Shown piece after piece: positions 42,917 through 52,333 of a stretch of DNA of 56,106 nt (positions are counted from its first letter, which is position 1; each line of letters begins with the position of its first letter). The translations under genes and the position numbers were made by a program. Source of the stretch: Frankia nepalensis (GTDB lineage Bacteria > Actinomycetota > Actinomycetes > Frankiales > Frankiaceae); contig NZ_JADWYU010000246.1 in assembly GCF_016786325.1 (NCBI RefSeq), forward strand, positions 1-56,106, written 5' to 3'. A model generated the notes under the pieces. The model was not told the DNA's origin and did no database searches. It saw nothing but the letters and a program-made list of their open reading frames with translations.

Positions 42917-43795
42917 TCAACGTGCCGGCCCGGAGCCGGTGCCCGGTACGGCATCCGCCGTGTTCTGTGCGGCGGTGCGGCGCGCGCGCCTTCGCTCGCG
43001 CTGATAGTCCGGATCAGGTAGCGGCTCGGCGTCGATCAAAGCGCGCGTGTACGAGTGCTGCGGGCGAAGGTAGACATCGTCGGCCAACCCGGTCTCAACG
43101 AGCTCGCCGGAGGCCATCACGCCGATTTGTTGGCTGATGTGCCTGACCACGCCCAGATCGTGTGCGATGAAGACGTAGGTCAGACCGAGCTGCTCTTGGA
43201 GGTCCTGGAGGAGGTTGATGACCTGTCCCTGGGTGGAGACATCGAGGGCGCTGACAGGCTCGTCGCACACGATCAGGCGCGGCTCGACTGCCAAGGCTCG
43301 GGCAATCGCGACGCGCTGCCGCTGCCCGCCGGAGAGCTGGCTAGGGAGGCGATCGGCGTGATTTGGCGCGAGGCCGACGCGTTCGAGCAGTTCGACCACG
43401 CGGTGACGCTCCTTACCGGGGGCGACTCGGCCATGGCGTCGCATCGGTTCCGCCAAGATCCGTCCGATCGGTGCCCGAGCGTTGAGGGAGGACCACGGGT
43501 CCTGGAAGATCACTTGGACGTCTCCGCGGTAGCTCAGAGGGGTCTTTCTGCCGAACTCCACGATGTCTTGGCCGTCGAAACGGATCGCGCCAGACGAGGG
43601 CTGAACCAGACGCAGTATCGCCTTGCCCACCGACGATTTGCCCGAGCCCGACTCCCCAACCAGGCCGAACGTCTGACCTTCGGCGACGGCGAACGACACG
43701 CCACGAACCGCGACCTTCTCGTGCGCACGCCGTGCGAGGAGGTACCCGCCCTCGTACCTGATCCAGAGATCCTCGACCTCGAGCAGCGTTGACAT
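42917..43795 (-). CDS. oligopeptide/dipeptide-type ABC transporter ATP-binding protein (DppF-like)
   Basis: The 292 residues carry Walker [13 protein letters not shown], the signature [17 protein letters not shown], Walker [17 protein letters not shown] and the switch [14 protein letters not shown]. The C-terminal [17 protein letters not shown] extension is typical of the OppF/DppF subunit. Its ATG overlaps the stop of the fused permease-ATPase (TGATG). It is the second ATPase of the importer and pairs with the ATPase domain of the fusion protein. Confidence 0.9.
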   Translation of the reverse strand: MSTLLEVEDLWIRYEGGYLLARRAHEKVAVRGVSFAVAEGQTFGLVGESGSGKSSVGKAILRLVQPSSGAIRFDGQDIVEFGRKTPLSYRGDVQVIFQDPWSSLNARAPIGRILAEPMRRHGRVAPGKERHRVVELLERVGLAPNHADRLPSQLSGGQRQRVAIARALAVEPRLIVCDEPVSALDVSTQGQVINLLQDLQEQLGLTYVFIAHDLGVVRHISQQIGVMASGELVETGLADDVYLRPQHSYTRALIDAEPLPDPDYQRERRRARRTAAQNTADAVPGTGSGPAR

Positions 43796-45792
43796 CAGCT
43801 CTTCTTCCGGAGTACGGGGGTCGTGCCAGGGAGGGAGAGCTCATCCTCACGAATGCAGCGCGAACCAGTGGTGAGCTCAATCGGACCCATCTTGCACACA
43901 TCACGCCGATGTAGACATCGAGGGGCAAACCGGCAGCCCGTCGGCAGGGCGTCCATGGGAGGCACGCGGCCCGGGATCGTCGGCAGTCGGCCCGATCCGC
44001 CGGCGCTGGTGGGCACCGCGGCAAGCAGCGCACTGGTATACGGGTGGCGAGGCTCCTTGAAGATCTCGTCCACGGTGCCCTCCTCGATGATCTGACCGGC
44101 ATACATCACCGCGGCGCGGTCGCAGGCGTCGGCGACGACGCCGAGGTCATGGGTGATCAGCACGACCGCCATGCCGAGGCGGTCTTTCAGGTCGGCAAGA
44201 ACGTCCAGAACCTGACGCTGCGTCGTCACATCGAGCGCCGTCGTTGGCTCGTCGGCGATCAGCACGCTCGGTTGGCCAGCCAACGCGATCGCGATCACGA
44301 CCCGCTGGGCCATTCCACCGGAGAACTGGTGGGGATAGTCGCGAAGCCGGGTGCGCGCCTCAGCGATGCCCACCATCTCGAGCAGTTCGACGGCTCGGTC
44401 CTGGACGGCGGAGGCGTTGAGATCGTGGTCGTGGTTGCGGATCGCCTGGGTCAGCTGGCGCCCGATGGTGTGCACCGGGGACAACGCGACAAGGGGGTCC
44501 TGAAAGATCATGCTGATACTGCCGCCCCGCAGGTTGTTCAGTTCGGCCTCGGAACTGCCCACCACCTCCTGCCCGTCGACGCGCACTGAGCCAGCTGTGA
44601 CGAGACCCGGAATGGGCACCAGGCCGAGCGCGGCGCGGCCCGTCATGGTCTTGCCTGACCCAGACTCCCCGACGAGTCCGAGCATCTCGCCACGGCGGAC
44701 GTCGAGGCTCACGTCATCCACCACGGTCACGATGCCTGTGTCGGTCGGGAAGGCCACGGACAAGCCCCGGATGGACAGCGCGATCCTCTCAGCCTGCGGC
44801 CCATCGATCTCCGCGGCCGACGCCGCTGGCCGCGAGGAGAGCCGGCGTGCCTGGCGGCGCTCTCGGATGCCCCGGATGGAACCCTCGCCGGCGAGTGCGT
44901 CCCGCAGGCCGTCGCCCAGAAGGTTGTAGGCCAGCACGGTCAGGGTGATCGCCAGACCGGGCGGCCAGGGCAGGAACGGCTGTTGGTTCTGCCATTGCGT
45001 GGCACCACTGAGCATGCCACCCCAGCTCGGGGCTCCGATATCGAGGCCGAGGCCGAGGAAGCTGAGCGCCGCCTCGATCAGTAGCGCCGTTCCCATGTAG
45101 ATCGTCGACTGCACGATGAGGGGCCCGGCCATATTCGGCAGCATCTGTCGGAAGAGCACGTTTCGTTCGGTGAGCCCAGAGACCCTCGCCGCGTCGATGT
45201 ACAGCTTCTCTCGCTCTCCAAGCGCGAGCGCGCGACTGAGCCGCATGTAGTTCATCGCGAAAATGATGCTCACCGCAATCATCGCGCTAGTGAGGCCAGG
45301 TCCCAAAACGGCGATGATGGCGAAGGCTAGGACGAGGCCGGGGATCGAGTCCGCCACGTCGAGCAGCCGCATCAGCACGCGGTCCCACCAACCGCTGCGA
45401 TACGCCGCGAACAGTCCGAGCGGCACGCCTACGATGAGTGCGATGGCCACTGTCTGAAGCGACGCCTGGATCGCGACCCGCGCACCGAAGATGAGGCGCG
45501 AGAGAACGTCACGGCCGAGGTAGTCGGTTCCAAGCCAGTGGTCGCCACCTGGGCCCTCAAGCGCCCGCCGGAGGTCCTGGCTGAGTGGGTCATAGGGAGC
45601 GAGGACTGGTGCGAGGACGGCAGCGATCATGATGGCCGCGACGAAAGCGCCAGCAGCCACGGTGGCTGGTTGTCGAAGCATCCGATGGAGTACACGGCGC
45701 GCGATCCGTGGGACTTCCGGGCCGGCCTCAGGGTCCAGCGCCGGGAACACAGAGGAATCGACCTTGTTCATCATATGGTTGCGAGCTTCCAT
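43795..45792 (-). CDS. fused ABC permease-ATPase (DppC-DppD type) of the peptide/nickel family
   Basis: The 665 residues join two subunits. Residues about 1-310 are a DppC-like permease ([23 protein letters not shown] loop in [20 protein letters not shown]). After a linker near 310-340, residues 340-665 are a DppD-like ATPase with Walker [13 protein letters not shown], signature [16 protein letters not shown], Walker [15 protein letters not shown] and the cysteine-containing tail [14 protein letters not shown]. Such fusions are known in actinobacteria. It ensures fixed stoichiometry with the separate DppB permease and DppF ATPase. The imported compound need not be a peptide. Confidence 0.9.
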   Translation of the reverse strand: MEARNHMMNKVDSSVFPALDPEAGPEVPRIARRVLHRMLRQPATVAAGAFVAAIMIAAVLAPVLAPYDPLSQDLRRALEGPGGDHWLGTDYLGRDVLSRLIFGARVAIQASLQTVAIALIVGVPLGLFAAYRSGWWDRVLMRLLDVADSIPGLVLAFAIIAVLGPGLTSAMIAVSIIFAMNYMRLSRALALGEREKLYIDAARVSGLTERNVLFRQMLPNMAGPLIVQSTIYMGTALLIEAALSFLGLGLDIGAPSWGGMLSGATQWQNQQPFLPWPPGLAITLTVLAYNLLGDGLRDALAGEGSIRGIRERRQARRLSSRPAASAAEIDGPQAERIALSIRGLSVAFPTDTGIVTVVDDVSLDVRRGEMLGLVGESGSGKTMTGRAALGLVPIPGLVTAGSVRVDGQEVVGSSEAELNNLRGGSISMIFQDPLVALSPVHTIGRQLTQAIRNHDHDLNASAVQDRAVELLEMVGIAEARTRLRDYPHQFSGGMAQRVVIAIALAGQPSVLIADEPTTALDVTTQRQVLDVLADLKDRLGMAVVLITHDLGVVADACDRAAVMYAGQIIEEGTVDEIFKEPRHPYTSALLAAVPTSAGGSGRLPTIPGRVPPMDALPTGCRFAPRCLHRRDVCKMGPIELTTGSRCIREDELSLPGTTPVLRKKS

Positions 45793-45829
45793 TGCCCTGG
45801 ATCTGATGAAGGTGCCGGGGGTGTCGGGG

Positions 45830-46777
45830 CTACTGCGGTCGTGCCCGAGGGTTGAGGAGCGCGTAGCCGATGTCGGCGAGAAGGTAGATCATGATCACGG
45901 CGGCCGCCACGACCAAGGTGATTCCTTGGACCACCGGTACGTCTTTGCGTGCCACCGCGTTGATCAGCTGAGTGCCGATCCCAGGGATGGTGAAGACCTG
46001 CTCGACCACAAAGCTCGCCGCGATCAACGTGGATAGCTGAAAGGCGATCACCGAGAGGATGGGGACCATGGTGTTCTTGATGGCGTAGCGAGCGACGATC
46101 GTCCTGCGCGGGGTGCCCATAGCGCGGAGCGTCTGTACATACGGTGCGGCCAGCGTCTCCAGCATCGCGCTGCGTGTGTGCCTGGCGATCACGGCGCTGC
46201 CGGCGATCCCAACCGCGATAGACGGCAGCACCAGGCCACGGAGCCACAGCCCGACATCCTGCGACGGCGGCGTCCAGGACAATACGGGGAACCAACCGAG
46301 CTGCACCGCGAGGTACCCGAGAAGGATGACCCCGAGCCAGAAGGACGGCACCGCGAGTCCGGTGGCGGTGCCAAGCCCGACGATGCGGTCCAAAAGGGCC
46401 CCCGGACGTAGCGCAGCTACGATACCGGCGCTCATCCCGAGCAAGATGGCGACCAGGATCCCGCCGACGGTCAGGCTGATCGTCGGCAGGAGATGCTCGG
46501 AGATCACCTTGGTGACGGGCTTGTTCCCGAACCACGAGGTCCCCAAGTCGCCCCGGAGAACTCCGCCGACCCACTCGACGAACTGAACGACGAGTGGCTG
46601 GTCCAGACCAAGGCGCTCTTCGAGCTCGGCGATGCCTTCCGGCGTCGCTCGAGGTCCGAGCAGGACGGCCGCAGGGCTTCCGGGAATGAGGTAGGTCAGC
46701 AGGAAGATCGCGACCGAGACCAGCGCGAGCTGAGGAACGATCCCCATCAGCCGGAACCCTACGAGCCGTCCCAGCAC
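45830..46777 (-). CDS. oligopeptide/dipeptide-type ABC permease (DppB-like)
   Basis: The 315 residues start with a membrane helix (LVSVAIFLLTYLIPGSPAAV), have the DppB N-terminal pattern LGLDQPLVVQFVEWVGGVLR and GDLGTSW, the EAA loop YVQTLRAMGTPRRTIVARYA, and a last helix before the C-terminus. GTG start directly follows the TAA of the binding protein gene. It pairs with the DppC half of the fusion to form the channel. Confidence 0.9.
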   Translation of the reverse strand: MLGRLVGFRLMGIVPQLALVSVAIFLLTYLIPGSPAAVLLGPRATPEGIAELEERLGLDQPLVVQFVEWVGGVLRGDLGTSWFGNKPVTKVISEHLLPTISLTVGGILVAILLGMSAGIVAALRPGALLDRIVGLGTATGLAVPSFWLGVILLGYLAVQLGWFPVLSWTPPSQDVGLWLRGLVLPSIAVGIAGSAVIARHTRSAMLETLAAPYVQTLRAMGTPRRTIVARYAIKNTMVPILSVIAFQLSTLIAASFVVEQVFTIPGIGTQLINAVARKDVPVVQGITLVVAAAVIMIYLLADIGYALLNPRARPQ

Positions 46778-48301
46778 TTAGTTCCCCTTCCTGAGGCTCT
46801 TGAAGACCACCGAGCTGGCTTCCCACGTCACGGTCTGCACGCCCTCCACCTGACCCGGCTTGTATCCCATGGCCTGGTTGACGATCGTTTCGTTGCACAC
46901 GAGAGACTCCTGCGCGATGATCCCCATCACGTCCGACCAGAGCGGCTCCGCCGCAGCCACGCCGGTCTCGGCGAGGGCCTTCTCTGCCGCCGCGGCGAGT
47001 TCTGGCGACTCGACCCCGGCCGGGTTGCCGGGAGCATCAGCCGCGAACCAGCGCGTGTACCACTCCTCGGGAGTCAGGTCAGTGTTGTCCCCCAAGCCCA
47101 TCGAGTTCGTGCCGGCATACCAGCCAGTGAAATACTCACCTGCCGTGACCGTCTGCACATCCAGGGTCACGCCCACTTCGCCCAACATTCCTGAGATCGC
47201 CTCGGCAAACAGCTGGGTCTGCTCGAACGCGAGCATGGTGAGGGGCGGAACACCGTCGAGCTGCGGCTCTGCCGCCGTCGCGTCGAACTTCAAGGGCGGG
47301 ATGTCGCCGTTGTGGCCGTACTCGCCTTCCTGGAAGCGCTGGTTCGTGGCCGTCAGATACTCGCCACCTCCCACGGCCGCGAGTCCTTCGCTATCGATCG
47401 ACTGACAGGTCGCCCGCCGGACGGCGAGGTCCTCGAGGGCGCCACCTGGACCCCGGTCAAGTAAGAGCAGGCCGTAGTGAACTCCGGGGAAGACGTCCAC
47501 CTCGAGACCGCCATCCCTCGCCTGGTCCGCCTGGGCGACGAGGACGTCGCCGAGGTCGACCTCACCCGTCAGCAGCGCGTTGATTCGAGCATCCGAGTCG
47601 TCGATAGCCACCAGGACGATCTGCCGCACACCCACGTTGTCGATGTCCCAGTAGCCGTCGTAGAGCGAGAATCCGACCTCGCTGCCGGGAACACTGAGGC
47701 TCTGGTCGTATGCCCAGGGACCTGTTCCGACTGGGTGGTCGTCGATCGTGCCGTCCTCGATGGCCGCCGGGCTGGCCATCACGCCGCCTCGCCCGGTCAA
47801 AGCACTGAGGAGGCTCTGGGTCGGGCGCGCGAGGTTGAGCACGAGGGTGAGTTCGTCGGGAGTCTCGATCGAACTGATCGAGGACAGGCCGGCGCTGAAG
47901 GGCCCGGCTTGCTCGATCACGTACTCCAGGTTGAACTTCGCGGCCTCGGCGTTGAACGGCGTTCCGTCGTGAAAGGTGACGTCGTCGCGGAGCGTGAAGG
48001 TAATCGACTCCGGTGTCTGCTCCCACTTGGTGGCGAGCTGTGGGCTGATCTGAGTGGGATCGTCCGGTGCTCGACCGACCAGTGTCTCGTACGGGACGCG
48101 CACCCAGGCGTACCCGTTGTCGGTGCCAGGCACCCACTGGCTCGGGATCTCCTCGATCCCGACGCGCACGGTGCCGGACGGCCCCTGACCACTCCCATCA
48201 TCTGAATTGTCCGAGGAGGAACTGCAGCCCGTGATCGCGAGAACGGTCGCCACGACGCCGCATATGGACACTCGCCGGAAGCGTTGACTGATAGTTCGCA
48301 T
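46778..48301 (-). CDS. family 5 extracellular substrate-binding lipoprotein (DppA-like)
   Basis: The ATG at 48301, six bases after GGAG, gives 507 residues. A signal peptide ends in the lipobox ITGC followed by a Ser/Asp-rich linker. DPTQISPQLATKWEQTPESI, then TFTLRDDVTFHDGTPFNAEA is the SBP_bac_5 signature, where the family binds peptides, nickel, opines or other small molecules. The conserved GTGPWAYD strand is present. It lies 17 bases after the hydrolase stop in the same operon, so the ligand may be the hydrolase substrate or product. Confidence 0.9.
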   Translation of the reverse strand: MRTISQRFRRVSICGVVATVLAITGCSSSSDNSDDGSGQGPSGTVRVGIEEIPSQWVPGTDNGYAWVRVPYETLVGRAPDDPTQISPQLATKWEQTPESITFTLRDDVTFHDGTPFNAEAAKFNLEYVIEQAGPFSAGLSSISSIETPDELTLVLNLARPTQSLLSALTGRGGVMASPAAIEDGTIDDHPVGTGPWAYDQSLSVPGSEVGFSLYDGYWDIDNVGVRQIVLVAIDDSDARINALLTGEVDLGDVLVAQADQARDGGLEVDVFPGVHYGLLLLDRGPGGALEDLAVRRATCQSIDSEGLAAVGGGEYLTATNQRFQEGEYGHNGDIPPLKFDATAAEPQLDGVPPLTMLAFEQTQLFAEAISGMLGEVGVTLDVQTVTAGEYFTGWYAGTNSMGLGDNTDLTPEEWYTRWFAADAPGNPAGVESPELAAAAEKALAETGVAAAEPLWSDVMGIIAQESLVCNETIVNQAMGYKPGQVEGVQTVTWEASSVVFKSLRKGN

Positions 48302-48317
48302 GTGCTGCTCCAAATCC

Positions 48318-49508
48318 TCAATGCTGGGGCAGCGAGCCCGCTGCGGGCGTCGTTGTGGTGACGGACAGCTTGCGGGCGAGCCAAGCGAATGCCTCGGGAA
48401 CCCACTCGCCCGCGTGCTCGGCAGCGCAGTGCCCGGCCCCGGCGTAGACGCGCGCCTCTTTGCCCGTGACCGGCCCGTGCTCCAGGACCGAATAGATGTG
48501 CCCGACAGGTGACAAGTAGTCCTGGTCGCCGTTGATCATGAGTACTGGCTGCGTGATGCGATCGAGGACACCAATCTCGGACAACGCCCAATGGTGAAAC
48601 TCGGCTCGGACATCTTCTTCCGACATCGGCGGCCTGAACGGGCCGTCGTCCGCGGCACCGAAGTACCACTCGGCGCGCTCGTTCAACGTGGCGAGGTGCC
48701 GGGCCATCTCCTCGCCCTCAGGCAGGTATCCCAGCGGCGCTCCCGCGACGGCCACGACCGCTTGGAGCTTGTCGGGCACGGTCCCAGCGAGCTGCATGAC
48801 GGAGTAGCCACCCCGGCTTATACCGAATGCACCAATTCTGTTCGGGTCGATCTCCGGGCGCGCGCGGAGCGCGTCGACCGCCGCTTCCCACGCCGTGACC
48901 GATTCCGGTGCCCAGGGAACAGGGTTCTCCCCCGTGCCCGGGGCGTCCATGACCAGCCCTGCCATGCCATGCGAGATACAGATCTCCTGAGCCCAGCCGC
49001 GGTCTTCCTTGAAGACGTCGGAACCGCACATGACGAGTACTGCTGGCACTGGCTCATCCGACTTCGGCACCCGCAGGTGGGCCGTCATGGTCACGTCTTG
49101 GTGCGGAATCTGGACGACCTCGAGAGGAGGGTCAATGTGGGCGCAAGCGCGGATGTACGCGCGGACGCAGTCCTTGCTGACAGTTGCCTTCTCCGGGGTG
49201 ATCTCACCGGGGAAGCGCGCGATCGCGTAGTAGGTCTTGGCGAGAAGGAACTCCCTGCGCGCCCGTCCAAAGTCGCCGTCCGCCTCAAGGCGCTCGCCCG
49301 CCGCCTCGTGGACCTCTCCGAGTTCCTTCCATACCGGAATCCACTTGTCTTGCGTCGTGCCAGTCAGACGATTGACAGCCTCAACAAGCTCAGCGCGATC
49401 CTCGATCGCAGCGAGCCAACGCCGGTAGAAGCCGTCTGGCCCGATGTCCCACGGATCTTCGGTCGGGACCGTAGATGCCGAGCAGGGACTCACTGTCGCG
49501 TTCTCCAC
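48318..49508 (-). CDS. alpha/beta hydrolase (FrsA/DUF1100-like), first gene of the importer operon
   Basis: The 396 residues have a helical N-terminal part (GFYRRWLAAIEDRAELVEAV, GRARREFLLAKTYYAIARF), then the hydrolase core. AVLVMCGSDVFKEDRGWAQE, the nucleophile elbow GAFGISRGGYSVM, an acid Asp in LMINGDQDYLSPVGH and the His in YAGAGHCAAEHAGE are visible. It resembles the hydrolase at 25572 in size and architecture. A GTG start is used. A TATAG-N7-CTATG box stands about 170 bases upstream, linking it to the LysR regulon. The reaction (ester, amide or C-C hydrolysis) is unknown. Confidence 0.82.
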   Translation of the reverse strand: MENATVSPCSASTVPTEDPWDIGPDGFYRRWLAAIEDRAELVEAVNRLTGTTQDKWIPVWKELGEVHEAAGERLEADGDFGRARREFLLAKTYYAIARFPGEITPEKATVSKDCVRAYIRACAHIDPPLEVVQIPHQDVTMTAHLRVPKSDEPVPAVLVMCGSDVFKEDRGWAQEICISHGMAGLVMDAPGTGENPVPWAPESVTAWEAAVDALRARPEIDPNRIGAFGISRGGYSVMQLAGTVPDKLQAVVAVAGAPLGYLPEGEEMARHLATLNERAEWYFGAADDGPFRPPMSEEDVRAEFHHWALSEIGVLDRITQPVLMINGDQDYLSPVGHIYSVLEHGPVTGKEARVYAGAGHCAAEHAGEWVPEAFAWLARKLSVTTTTPAAGSLPQH

Positions 49509-49679
49509 GCTTGCACCTGCTAACTGATCGCTCTTGTCCTGATGTCAGCCTTCGTCGCCCTCTCCTGCGTGCGACGCAGCTACATGTCGAGCGGGCACCC
49601 GAGTACAGCCGTCGACGTGATTGGCATCACTGAAGCGGTTCGGTGCTGTGCGGCGCAAAGACCAATCAACTTCAACAGC

Positions 49680-49696
49680 TATAGAGAGCAGCTATG
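49680..49696. promoter_or_regulatory. LysR-type box, site 5
   Basis: TATAGAGAGCAGCTATG fits the TATAG-N7-CTAT(G/T) element and lies 172-188 bases upstream of the hydrolase/ABC importer operon. No other gene starts nearby on the right. Confidence 0.6.
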
Positions 49697-49868
49697 GTCA
49701 ACCTCCGACGAGGAGGCCCGGACGAGGTCCAGCGCCGCTCAGCCGGACTCCAGGCCCACATGCACATGCCGAGGTAGCCGTCGCGGAGGACCCCCGTCGC
49801 CGACCTGCCCGCGGACCTTGGCCGCCGCAACATCGACCCTGTGGGCTCCGGAGCCCCGATTCGGACGA

Positions 49869-50095
49869 TGACCTACACTTTTGCCTGCCGCCCGGGCGCG
49901 GCTCGGGCAGGCTGGCTGGTCATCGTGTGGTCCTTGCTCTACGGCCTGACCAGCGACGTCCTCGGGCTGACGCTGCTCCGGATTCGTGGGGACACCGCGA
50001 AAGAGGTAGAGATCCTCGTCCTGCGCCACCGGGTCGCGGCTGCGACGGCAGGTGCAGCGCCCGAAGCTAGGGCGCTTCCCGTGGATCTTGGTCGA
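49869..50095 (+). pseudogene. IS integrase/transposase N-terminal relic
   Basis: The frame reads WLVIVWSLLYGLTSDVLGLT, then LLRIRGDTAKEVEILVLRHR. After a frame change RRQVQRPKLGRFPW continues. This is the N-terminus of integrase-core transposases common in Frankia and relatives (..AKEVEILVLRHQLAVLRRQV.RP..). The integrase domain is missing. It marks the right edge of the catabolic region. Confidence 0.65.
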
Positions 50096-50227
50096 TGCGG
50101 GCGGCGTCCAGGCGGTTGCTCGCAAGGCGGAGGAGGAGTCCATAGCGGAGCTATGGACGACGACGACAACGCGGCGAGCGGCCGTCTGGGCGTCGATCCG
50201 CGCGGCCGAAGATCCACGGGACGCGCC

Positions 50228-51130
50228 CTAGGCGCCGTTCGCGGCGCGGTCGCGGAAAAGGGCCTCCTGGATCAGGCTCGCGGCGAGCCGGCCGTCGGGG
50301 GTGTGGATGGTGCCGTTGTAGAGGCCGCGACCGCTGGCGGCGGTCAGCGGCGTGACGTCCATCAGCACCCAGTCGTCGAGGCGGGCCGGCCGGTGGAACC
50401 AGACGGCGTGGTCGAGGCTCGCTCCCGTGTGGGCCCGCCCGTCGTGCCAGGCGGCGAGCCCTCCGGACACGTCGGACAGGTAGGTCAGCACGCTCGCGTG
50501 CAGCAACGGGTCATCGCCGAGTTCGACGGTCGCGCGCGCCCAGAACCGGGTGTCCCAGCCGGCGTCGGGGTAGGGCTGCGCGGGCCGGCGGGCCTGGACG
50601 TCGAACAGCCGGGGGAGGGTGAACGCCGGCAGCGTCTCCGGGTCGCCGGCCGGCGGCGGCCCGGAGACCTGCCGGTCCGCCCCGCCCTCGGGCACGTGGA
50701 ACGAGCAGCTCATGTTGAAGATCACCTGGCCGCCCTGCACCGCGACCACCCGGCGGGCGGAGAACGACCGGCCGTCCCGGTCCCGCTCCACCCGGAAGAT
50801 CGTCGACCGGGCGGCGTTGCCCCGGCTGAGAAAGTAGCCGTGCAGCGAGTGCGGCAGCCGCCCCTCGGGCACGGTCCGCCCGGCCGCGAGCAGCGCCTGC
50901 GCCGCGACCTGGCCGCCGTAGAGGAAGTACGGCTCGTCGAAGACGGCCGTGGTCCGGTAGAGGTCCCGGTCGAGCTCCTCGAGCGCCAGCAGGTCCAGCA
51001 GGGTGACGCCCGCCTGTCCCGGCGGCACGGTCGCGGTCTGGACGGCGCCCGCCCGCCTCGTGTCGCTGGTCAGGCCCACCACTCCTGTGCCGTCCACCCC
51101 GCTCACCCGCCCGCCCGCCTCGTCGACCAC
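50228..51130 (-). CDS. tesB: acyl-CoA thioesterase II (TesB-like)
   Basis: The 300 residues form a double hot-dog thioesterase. DEPYFLYGGQVAAQALLAAG at residues about 65-84, PHSLHGYFLSRGNA, GRSFSARRVVAVQGGQVIFN and, in the second half, ASLDHAVWFHRPARLDDWVL with the conserved Asp-His are TesB family blocks. It hydrolyses acyl-CoA to free acid and CoA. The first 38 residues are not conserved, so the start may be later. Its more uniform GC-rich codon use matches the genes to the right, not the catabolic region. Confidence 0.88.
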   Translation of the reverse strand: MVDEAGGRVSGVDGTGVVGLTSDTRRAGAVQTATVPPGQAGVTLLDLLALEELDRDLYRTTAVFDEPYFLYGGQVAAQALLAAGRTVPEGRLPHSLHGYFLSRGNAARSTIFRVERDRDGRSFSARRVVAVQGGQVIFNMSCSFHVPEGGADRQVSGPPPAGDPETLPAFTLPRLFDVQARRPAQPYPDAGWDTRFWARATVELGDDPLLHASVLTYLSDVSGGLAAWHDGRAHTGASLDHAVWFHRPARLDDWVLMDVTPLTAASGRGLYNGTIHTPDGRLAASLIQEALFRDRAANGA

Positions 51131-51336
51131 GACATCCCCGACAACACCCCGTTCTGGCGACTTCCGTACCCGCCGATTCCGTACCTGCTGACGACTTCCC
51201 TGTCTGCCGACGGCGTCTCCACCTGCCGACAGCGTCCCTGACCACTGGAGACGCCAGGAACGCCCCTTCGCGGGATGCTCACGGGCGTGCGCGGGCGCAC
51301 CCGTTGACGGGCACGCGGCCCGCGCGGTGGGGCCGT

Positions 51337-51552
51337 TCAGGCCTGGCCGGAGCGGGGCCTGGCCAGGCGGGGCCGGCGGCCGGTCCGCTGCGGTGGTTCG
51401 ACCGGCTGGCGGGGAGCGGGCACCCGGCCGCTCGGGCTGTCTGGTGCCTCCAGCCGCTGGGCGGTGTCGTCGTCGTTACCGCGCAGGCGCAGAAGATCCG
51501 CGTCGTTGGCGGCGGCGATGATCAGAGCCGCCCGTCTTAGCTGGTCGCGCAC
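51337..51552 (-). CDS. small hypothetical protein (71 aa)
   Basis: A GTG start with AGGGAGG eight bases ahead opens a frame starting MRDQLRRAALIIAAANDADL, LRLRGNDDDTAQRL, then a Pro/Arg-rich tail. The helical N-terminus and strong ribosome site favour a real small gene, but I recognise no family and the tail looks like random GC-rich sequence. Confidence 0.4.
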   Translation of the reverse strand: MRDQLRRAALIIAAANDADLLRLRGNDDDTAQRLEAPDSPSGRVPAPRQPVEPPQRTGRRPRLARPRSGQA

Positions 51553-52162
51553 CTGGTTGCCTCCCTGGCAGCGTCACTGCGGGTTGTCGGACTGCGCCTC
51601 TCCGGATCCAACCAACCTCTACGACACAGTAAAAGTCGCCGAAGTGCCAGCCGACGCGCCCGTTGTTGCCGGAACTGCGTTGTTCGTCCCACCTCGAACT
51701 GCCTGGTTTACGCGTCGGCCCTCGCGGTAGCCGGCCTCGCGGCAACCGGCCGGCGCTGACCAGGGCCGCCGGACAGGGCGCGGGCCGGGGCCGCTGGGCA
51801 GGCCCGTGTGGTGCCCGCCACGGCCATCCGCCGGCATGGTCCGGGCCGTCCCGCCTGGCCGCTTCGCCGGCCGCGGCCCGGCTTCCGCCGAAACCCGACA
51901 AGCGACCGCGACCACACCTCGGCGAATGCGCCCGCTGACCAGGAGGTTTTGCGTCGCTGTGACCGTGACCACCTTCGGGATTGCTGCCAGGCAACTATTC
52001 CCAATGTGGTCGCCGACACGTTCAACATGTCGCATTGGACTTAGTCCCGCTATATGCGGCAAAGCTCACGTCCAGGTGTCTCGAAACGTTCTGGACGGAG
52101 GTCCACAATGGTTATGTGGCCGTCGGGGAATGCGGTCGCCGTCACATCTGCAGGGAGCAATC
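51553..52162. other. intergenic region, no gene recognised
   Basis: About 600 bases without a convincing gene. The frames are Arg/Pro/Ala-rich. The part at 51960-52060 has a lower GC content and probably holds the promoter of the small gene at 52163; no clear hexamers were assigned. Confidence 0.4.
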
Positions 52163-52333
52163 ATGCGCAACGACTTGTCCACGCTGGAGCGGCTGCGGTC
52201 GCGTGCCTCGTCCCGTCGGGTCGCGCGGCGCGAGCGGCGCGCCCTCGAGACCTACCTCGCCCAGGACTCGCTGTCGCCGAACGCGCGCCAGGAGCTCGAG
52301 GTCATCCTGTTCCGCCAGGGCGTTTCCGTCTAG
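52163..52333 (+). CDS. small basic helical protein (56 aa)
   Basis: The ATG with AGGGAG ahead starts a 56-residue protein, MRNDLSTLERLRSRASSRRV, then ARRERRALETYLAQDSLSPN, ending in ELEVILFRQGVSV. It is charged, strongly helical and ends naturally with good codon use. I do not recognise a named family; size and charge would fit a small regulatory or nucleic-acid-associated protein, but no function is assigned. Confidence 0.6.
   Translation: MRNDLSTLERLRSRASSRRVARRERRALETYLAQDSLSPNARQELEVILFRQGVSV

Noticed and set aside
45771-46898. 375-residue minus-strand open frame
   Set aside because: Overlaps the DppB permease in another frame and is Arg/Gly-rich without membrane helices.
49841-51241. 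466-residue plus-strand open frame
   Set aside because: Only its first 60 residues match an integrase relic; the rest is antisense of the thioesterase gene.
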